Shown piece after piece: positions 13,101 to 17,095 of a stretch of 17,095 nucleotides of DNA. Under the pieces are notes generated by a model. The model saw nothing but the letters and a program-made list of their open reading frames with translations. It ran no database searches and was not told the origin of the DNA. The number at the start of each line of letters is the position of its first letter. The stretch's first letter is position 1. Made by a program: the position numbers and the translations under genes. The DNA is from a bacterium (lineage in GTDB: Bacteria > Patescibacteria > Dojkabacteria > SC72), in NCBI GenBank assembly GCA_029553845.1, contig JAKPKF010000204.1, forward strand, positions 1 to 17,095, read 5' to 3'.

Positions 13101-13101
13101 A

Positions 13102-13117
13102 CCTCTTGCGTGAAACG
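13102..13117 (-). promoter_or_regulatory. parS-like half-site in the parA promoter
   Basis: Read on the minus strand, this 16-mer matches the bacterial parS consensus TGTTTCACGTGAAACA at 10 positions, including eight in a row (GTTTCACG). One half is nearly intact (7 of 8) and the other is degenerate, so it may be a weak ParB site used for autoregulation rather than for segregation. Chance similarity cannot be excluded. Confidence 0.35.
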
Positions 13118-13134
13118 TGGTAAATTGATAGGGT
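13106..13134 (+). promoter_or_regulatory. Predicted promoter of parA-parB
   Basis: TTGCGT (13106-13111) and TAGGGT (13129-13134) are 17 bp apart and the -10 box ends 4 nt before the parA ATG. Both hexamers are imperfect. A parS-like half-site lies between and over them. Confidence 0.45.
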
Positions 13135-13138
13135 AAAT

Positions 13139-13933
13139 ATGAAAACATTCGTTATAGCAAATCAAAAAGGAGGAGTTGGTAAAACAACAACTGCAATTAA
13201 TCTTGGAGCCAGTTTAGCTCTAAAAAAGAAAAAAGTCCTACTCATTGACCTTGATCCGCAATCTAACCTTTCTTCTGGAATTGGCTTTACACAACAGTTT
13301 GACAAACAGAATTGGAGTTCTTCAGACCAACCACCATACAAAAGTATCTACGATGTACTTGTACAAGACGATCCTCTCTCCTCTGTATTTGTGGCTACCT
13401 CTACTCCTAATCTTTTCCTAGTTCCATCACATCTTTCACTTGCAGGAGCAGAAATTGAGATGGTAAATATGCTCTCAAGAGAAACACTTCTTAAAAAGGC
13501 TCTCTCCAAATTCACAGAAGATTTTGACTATGCCATTATTGACTGTCCTCCATCCTTAGGATTATTAACCATAAACGCATTAATTGCTGCAGAGAAGCTT
13601 CTAATTCCAATCCAGTGTGAATATTTCGCTCTAGAGGGCCTAGGGCAGCTACTAGAGACTACAAAGTTAATTAAAGGCATCAATCCCTCATTAACAATTG
13701 GGGGCGTAATATTAACCATGTACGACAGCAGGACAAAACTCTCTGGAAGTGTTGTCTCAGATGTACAATCCTTCTTTGGAGATGTTGCCTTTAATTCCAT
13801 TGTACCAAGAAATGTTAGACTCTCCGAAGCTCCATCATATGGACAAACAATATTCCAGTATGACAAGAAATCTACAGGAGCACTAGCCTACAAGAGCTTA
13901 GCTTCTGAGTTTATACAGCGTTTTGACGATTAA
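13139..13933 (+). CDS. parA: Chromosome-partitioning ATPase ParA (Soj)
   Basis: ParA forms ATP-dependent nucleoid-bound dimers that move ParB-parS complexes during chromosome segregation. The 264-residue protein is a short, chromosomal Soj-type member without an N-terminal helix-turn-helix. It shows the deviant Walker A KGGVGKTTT (10-18, with the signature Lys10 and catalytic Lys15), Walker A' LLIDLDPQSN (about 34-43), Walker B YAIIDCPPSLG and the PRNVRLSEAPSYG segment near the C-terminus. A TAGGGT box ends 4 nt before the ATG and no Shine-Dalgarno is seen. parB follows after 17 bp, so the two form an operon. Confidence 0.97.
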   Translation: MKTFVIANQKGGVGKTTTAINLGASLALKKKKVLLIDLDPQSNLSSGIGFTQQFDKQNWSSSDQPPYKSIYDVLVQDDPLSSVFVATSTPNLFLVPSHLSLAGAEIEMVNMLSRETLLKKALSKFTEDFDYAIIDCPPSLGLLTINALIAAEKLLIPIQCEYFALEGLGQLLETTKLIKGINPSLTIGGVILTMYDSRTKLSGSVVSDVQSFFGDVAFNSIVPRNVRLSEAPSYGQTIFQYDKKSTGALAYKSLASEFIQRFDD

Positions 13934-13950
13934 TTTTTACATTACATAAT

Positions 13951-14805
13951 ATGCAAAACAACGAAAGACTGGGAAAAGGATTAGCTGCATTAATTAGTAC
14001 AAATGAGATTGACAATACTAATAGTGCGTACAATCCAAATTTCGACATAAACAAAATAGAGGCAAACCCATACCAGCCTAGAATGCATATAGATCCAGAG
14101 GAGCTCATAGACATTGCAGACTCCATAAGAGAGCACGGAGTAATACAGCCATTAATCATTACAAAAGACAAAGATTCTGACAAATATTTTCTCATTGCAG
14201 GAGAACGAAGACTTAGAGCTTCACAACTAGCTGGTTTAAAAACAGTTCCTGTAGTTATACAAGAGTCCTCTCCCCAAGATATGCTTGAGCTAGCAATTAT
14301 TGAGAATATCCAAAGAAAAGACCTTAATCCTCTTGAAGAGGCATATGCATTTAAAAAGATGCAGGAAGAATTCGGTATACCACAAAGAGATATTGCACGA
14401 AAGGTTGGTTTAAGTAGAGTAGCAATTACAAACAAGATTAGATTACTTACCATACCAAATGAAGTTAAGGAAGATGTTCTAAACGAGAAATTAAGTGAAG
14501 GACATGCAAGAGCTCTCCTTGGTATCAAAGACAAAGTCTCCTTAATTGCAGCTGCAGATTTAGTAGTGAAGCGAGGTATGAGTGTAAGAGAAACAGAAGC
14601 CTTAGTTAGAAAAATTAACTTTGGTAAAGGTTCAACTACTAGAAACTGGAAACGAAGTGATGAAGAAACAGATAACTACTCAAGATTATTAAGTAAAAAA
14701 TTGGGATACACAGCACATATATCTAAAATGACAAAAGGTGGGAAAGTTGTAATTAGATACAATACACACAAAGAATTGAAAGAATTAATGAGTAAATTGC
14801 TTTAA
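13951..14805 (+). CDS. parB: Chromosome-partitioning CTPase ParB (Spo0J)
   Basis: ParB binds parS, loads as a CTP-dependent sliding clamp and recruits ParA and condensin. The 284-residue protein begins RLGKGLAALI, the conserved N-terminal ParA-contact patch. It then has the CTP-binding motifs GERRLRA (84-90) and ENIQRKDLNPLEEA (118-131), the helix-turn-helix GIPQRDIARKVGLSRVAITNKIRLL (quoted in part as QRDIARKVGLSRVAITNK, about 144-161) and a basic C-terminal dimerisation domain. It starts 17 nt after parA. A TACATT box (13938-13943) ends 7 nt before the ATG and might give a second transcript. The stop codon overlaps the stop of the convergent methyltransferase gene through the palindrome TTAA. 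Confidence 0.97.
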   Translation: MQNNERLGKGLAALISTNEIDNTNSAYNPNFDINKIEANPYQPRMHIDPEELIDIADSIREHGVIQPLIITKDKDSDKYFLIAGERRLRASQLAGLKTVPVVIQESSPQDMLELAIIENIQRKDLNPLEEAYAFKKMQEEFGIPQRDIARKVGLSRVAITNKIRLLTIPNEVKEDVLNEKLSEGHARALLGIKDKVSLIAAADLVVKRGMSVRETEALVRKINFGKGSTTRNWKRSDEETDNYSRLLSKKLGYTAHISKMTKGGKVVIRYNTHKELKELMSKLL

Positions 14806-15548
14806 GCAGTTACTTCCTGTCTAAGCTTCTCATACATAACCACAGCAGCACTCGCACTTACATTTAGTGAACCAATGCCCTCTCTCATTGGTATAGATAT
14901 TTTTTCATCTGCTCTCTCGAGTAATCCAGCAGTAATCCCTACATCTTCAGCACCCATTACAAAAGCTACTGCACCCTTTAGATTTGTCTCAAAATATACT
15001 TTTCCATCCATATGTACAGCAAATATCTTAATGTTGTTTTTCGTAAGAAGTTTTAGAGCATTAAAAAGATTTGTTTCTACAAGCGGTATTCTTTCTGCAG
15101 CTCCCATGGATATTCTAATTGTTTCATTTGTTATTAAGTTCTTCTCTTGAGAATTAACAATAATACCGTTTACACCAGCTGCAAATGCAGTTCTCATAAT
15201 CGCTGCAATGTTTTGGGTATATTTAAGATCATCTAATACTAAAAAGAATGGCTGTTTACCTTCACTTGAAAGCTTGTCTAAAAGTTCCTCTAAATCCCAG
15301 TTGTTCTGGGAGTACATATATCCTAAGATACTTTCACTATTTGAATTTCTAAGCCTTCTAGTAATAATCTTTCTGGAGACTTTCAATACAGGGATGTTCT
15401 TCTTACCTGCTATCTCTACAATCTCTCTAACTTTTTCATCCTTGAAAGCATTAGCTGCAATATACAGTTTGTCAAAATCTCTACCCTCTTTTAAAAGTTC
15501 AAGGATAGCATTCTTACTTTCTACCTGTATGAATCTTGTTTTTGACAT
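14802..15548 (-). CDS. TrmH/SpoU-family RNA 2'-O-methyltransferase (RlmB-like)
   Basis: The 248-residue product has an N-terminal substrate-binding domain (about 1-95) and a SPOUT methyltransferase domain. Motif 1 is TQNIAAIMRTA (111-121, with Asn113 and catalytic Arg119), motif 2 is VMGAEDVGIT (197-206) and motif 3 is SLNVSASAAVVMYE (227-240). These residues build the knotted S-adenosylmethionine pocket. The two-domain layout resembles RlmB, which methylates G2251 of 23S rRNA in the ribosomal P loop, but another rRNA or tRNA 2'-O-methyltransferase is possible. It starts 13 nt downstream of rpmA with an AGGAAG nine bases before the ATG, one of the few Shine-Dalgarno-like sequences in the window, fitting an internal operon gene. 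Confidence 0.88.
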   Translation of the reverse strand: MSKTRFIQVESKNAILELLKEGRDFDKLYIAANAFKDEKVREIVEIAGKKNIPVLKVSRKIITRRLRNSNSESILGYMYSQNNWDLEELLDKLSSEGKQPFFLVLDDLKYTQNIAAIMRTAFAAGVNGIIVNSQEKNLITNETIRISMGAAERIPLVETNLFNALKLLTKNNIKIFAVHMDGKVYFETNLKGAVAFVMGAEDVGITAGLLERADEKISIPMREGIGSLNVSASAAVVMYEKLRQEVTA

Positions 15549-15561
15549 AATTGGTATCTTC

Positions 15562-15828
15562 CTAGACAGATTCTACCACATCTACATAGTACTGACCTCT
15601 TTTAAATCCAGTCATCCTTCTGAACTGTACTACTCCATCTTTGTGAGCATGAATTGAGTAATCTTTTGACATGTATGTATTCTTTCCAGAATGATACACA
15701 GATCCTCTCTGCTTAACTATTATATTTCCATTTTTTACAACTTCTCCAGCAAACTTTTTTACCCCAAGTCTTTTTCCTGCTACATGTCCATTGTTTGATG
15801 TGCTTGCTGCTCCTACTACGTGTGACAT
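15562..15828 (-). CDS. rpmA: Large-subunit ribosomal protein bL27
   Basis: The 88-residue protein matches L27 through GKRLGVKKFAGE, NGNIIVKQRGSVYHSG and KDYSIHAHKDGVVQF; the length is normal (E. coli 85). L27 lies beside the peptidyl-transferase centre, and its N-terminal tail reaches the tRNA ends. Here that tail reads MSHVVGAASTSNNGHVAG: the His at position 3 is kept, but the Lys-Lys that usually follows is Val-Val, and the Arg/Lys residues usual in the next dozen positions are absent. The ATG sits 6 nt after a TAATAC box (15835-15840); the -35 region is weak, so part of its expression may come from the upstream methyltransferase gene 32 bp away. No rplU (L21) is next to it in this window. 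Confidence 0.95.
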   Translation of the reverse strand: MSHVVGAASTSNNGHVAGKRLGVKKFAGEVVKNGNIIVKQRGSVYHSGKNTYMSKDYSIHAHKDGVVQFRRMTGFKRGQYYVDVVESV

Positions 15829-15860
15829 TGTTCTGTATTAACAAAATTATTTAATTGCAG

Positions 15861-17048
15861 TTATCTTCTGCGTAGAACAAAAATGTTCCTTGTGATAATA
15901 CTATTTTTTCGTTTCCACATCAAGTCCCTTCCCTTACAAAGTTCTCCATTTACAACATCCCATTTCTTGTCAAAAATATCTCGGATACTGAATGTTTTCC
16001 ATCCTGTATGGGTTTTGTAAGATGGGATTATGACTACTACAACAAACCCTTCATGGGCAAATCTATTTAGGATATCTATTAATCCAAGATACAAAGCTTT
16101 GACTCTTTCAAGATATACATCGGCTCTGTTTGGAAAAAGGACTCTTCTTTGGGGAGGTCCCATGTATGGCTCACATACTACACATTTAACTTCAGTCTTT
16201 TTTAAATCACTAACTATTCTTGCTGGGGGATTTGTAACATCCATCTGGAACACCTTGTATTTGACATCTCCAATTTCTCCTATACCAGAGAGCCATTCAA
16301 TATTTTTCTCTGTATATTCAATCGCTTTTTCATCAATATCTGATCCTAGTAAGTCAAATCCAAGAATTCCTGCTTCCATAAGTATTGTTCCAGATCCACA
16401 GAATGGATCCCAAACTATACCATCTTTTCTGCCTGTAAGATTTACCATGATTCTTGCTAATTTAGGAGGAAGTGTTCCCATTTCTAAGTCTGTATGTGGC
16501 TTGTCCATATCTCTCTTTGCAAAACCATCTACATCTTGCACAGATATTGTACTTCCGTATATCTCTTCATTCTCTGTGCGAATAATACATAGCTCAAACC
16601 CTTTTTCTAAGATACTGTTCCCAACAATTTGTGCAGAATTTAGTGCACTGCTTCTGGAAAGTGGATTAACAAATCTAGATGGTCTTCCTACTTCTTTAAG
16701 ACCAACCTTTATCTGCTTACCAAGCTTTCTAAGAAATCTTGAGTCTGTGGATTCTGGATTACCTAAAATGCTTAAACCAAATATTACTTTGTCTTCTTTC
16801 TTAGAGAAATCGTTAAGGAATGTATCTAAATCTTCTATTATGTATCCAAATCTTATGAATCCACCAAGTCTGTTGAAGACTTTTTTAAGCACCTCCTCGG
16901 AAATATCGTTACTTTTAACTAGAAGAATATTATTTGAATATCTATGAATTGTATCTTTGTTTAAACCAAAGGTATTAAAAACAGAAACAAGTTCTACAAA
17001 AGATAAATCCTGAAAATTTCCTGACTCAAAATAGTACTGTTTGGGCAT
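15861..17048 (-). CDS. THUMP/Trm11-TrmG10-like S-adenosylmethionine-dependent RNA methyltransferase
   Basis: The 395-residue product has an N-terminal half of uncertain fold (about 1-170), where THUMP-type RNA-binding domains lie in relatives. A Rossmann methyltransferase follows. Motifs are FAKRDMDKPHTDLEMGTLPPKLARIM (quoted in part as AKRDMDKPHTDLEMG and LPPKLARIMVNL, about 177-204), the SAM-binding DPFCGSGT (214-221), GSDID (235-239) and CEPYMGPP (292-299). The RD..P and LPPKLA segments are typical of Trm11 and archaeal Trm-G10 enzymes that make N2-methylguanosine in tRNA. The catalytic motif IV is EPY instead of the usual DPPY, so substrate or activity may differ. Its ATG overlaps the stop of an upstream gene (TAATG), indicating translational coupling. 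Confidence 0.82.
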   Translation of the reverse strand: MPKQYYFESGNFQDLSFVELVSVFNTFGLNKDTIHRYSNNILLVKSNDISEEVLKKVFNRLGGFIRFGYIIEDLDTFLNDFSKKEDKVIFGLSILGNPESTDSRFLRKLGKQIKVGLKEVGRPSRFVNPLSRSSALNSAQIVGNSILEKGFELCIIRTENEEIYGSTISVQDVDGFAKRDMDKPHTDLEMGTLPPKLARIMVNLTGRKDGIVWDPFCGSGTILMEAGILGFDLLGSDIDEKAIEYTEKNIEWLSGIGEIGDVKYKVFQMDVTNPPARIVSDLKKTEVKCVVCEPYMGPPQRRVLFPNRADVYLERVKALYLGLIDILNRFAHEGFVVVVIIPSYKTHTGWKTFSIRDIFDKKWDVVNGELCKGRDLMWKRKNSIITRNIFVLRRR

Positions 17049-17095
17049 TATCCTATTTTCTTAACAAGAACTTTTGTTATTAATGGTCTTGAACC
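17048..17095 (-). CDS. C-terminal end of an upstream gene (truncated by window edge)
   Basis: The last 15 codons of a frame (GSRPLITKVLVKKIG) end at a TAA that overlaps the ATG of the Trm11-like gene by one base (TAATG). The stop-start overlap suggests a real cotranscribed gene. Too little is visible for identification. Confidence 0.45.
   Translation of the reverse strand, partial: GSRPLITKVLVKKIG

Noticed and set aside
13102..13117. Full functional parS site
   Set aside because: Only one half matches the consensus well; the second half is too degenerate to call a complete site.
13911..14534. 207-codon minus-strand frame over parB
   Set aside because: Shadow of parB, which has all family motifs on the plus strand.
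16030..16947. 305-codon plus-strand frame
   Set aside because: It is the shadow of the Trm11-like methyltransferase, whose motifs on the minus strand are unmistakable; the plus-strand translation is Ser/Pro/Thr-rich noise.
1..17095. UGA recoding (as in Gracilibacteria/Absconditabacteria)
   Set aside because: gatB and the PAP2-like gene end naturally at TGA at family-typical lengths, and no conserved frame has an in-frame TGA.
1..17095. CRISPR arrays, insertion sequences, rRNA, phage modules
   Set aside because: No regularly spaced repeats, transposase-like frames, rRNA segments or phage structural genes were seen on reading both strands.

Overview
This 17.1 kb window is AT-rich, gene-dense bacterial chromosome. 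The best guess is a member of the Candidate Phyla Radiation (Patescibacteria). Supporting signs are very short intergenic gaps, compact single-copy housekeeping genes, a membrane-anchored Gmad2-GerMN protein, a membrane-anchored DUF192 protein, a divergent ribosomal protein L27, and a Fic-fold protein that has lost its catalytic motif. UGA is used as a normal stop (for example in gatB and the PAP2 gene), which argues against the Gracilibacteria/Absconditabacteria lineages that recode UGA. The assignment is inference; no rRNA or marker phylogeny is possible here.

Layout. 1-1.0 kb (minus): DedA-family membrane protein (cut by the window edge) behind a DUF192 protein. 1.07-5.3 kb (plus): HelD-like superfamily 1 helicase, PAP2-like membrane phosphatase, gatA. 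5.3-7.65 kb (minus): rnhB, an unrecognised protein, tRNA-Lys(UUU), Gmad2-GerMN membrane protein. 7.67-8.4 kb (plus): a 51-residue membrane peptide, a YtxH protein, a clear intrinsic terminator, tRNA-Gly(CCC). 8.4-9.0 kb (minus): a RelE/Phd-type toxin-antitoxin pair with a palindromic operator. 9.03-12.5 kb (plus): tRNA-Thr(CGU), degenerate Fic protein, gatB-gatC, tRNA-Leu(UAG), a small four-cysteine protein, tRNA-Glu(UUC). 12.5-14.8 kb (plus): lepB, parA, parB. 14.8-17.1 kb (minus): a gene ending at the window edge, a THUMP/Trm11-like RNA methyltransferase, rpmA and an RlmB-like methyltransferase.

How the genes work together. GatA, GatB and GatC form the amidotransferase that makes Gln-tRNA(Gln) and/or Asn-tRNA(Asn) by the indirect route; gatA lies about 5 kb from gatBC and has its own promoter. 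L27, two RNA methyltransferases, five tRNAs and the GatCAB genes make this largely a translation neighbourhood. ParA/ParB serve chromosome segregation and LepB serves secretion.

The most striking pattern is in gene starts. I see no convincing Shine-Dalgarno sequence before most genes. Instead a TATAAT-like -10 hexamer ends only about 3-10 nt before the start codon of about a dozen genes, several with a -35 element 16-17 bp further upstream. This predicts widespread leaderless mRNAs. Three tRNA genes lie 10-22 nt upstream of a protein gene and probably share its transcript. No gene-free stretch exceeds about 100 bases, and I found no insertion sequence, CRISPR array, rRNA or large repeat.
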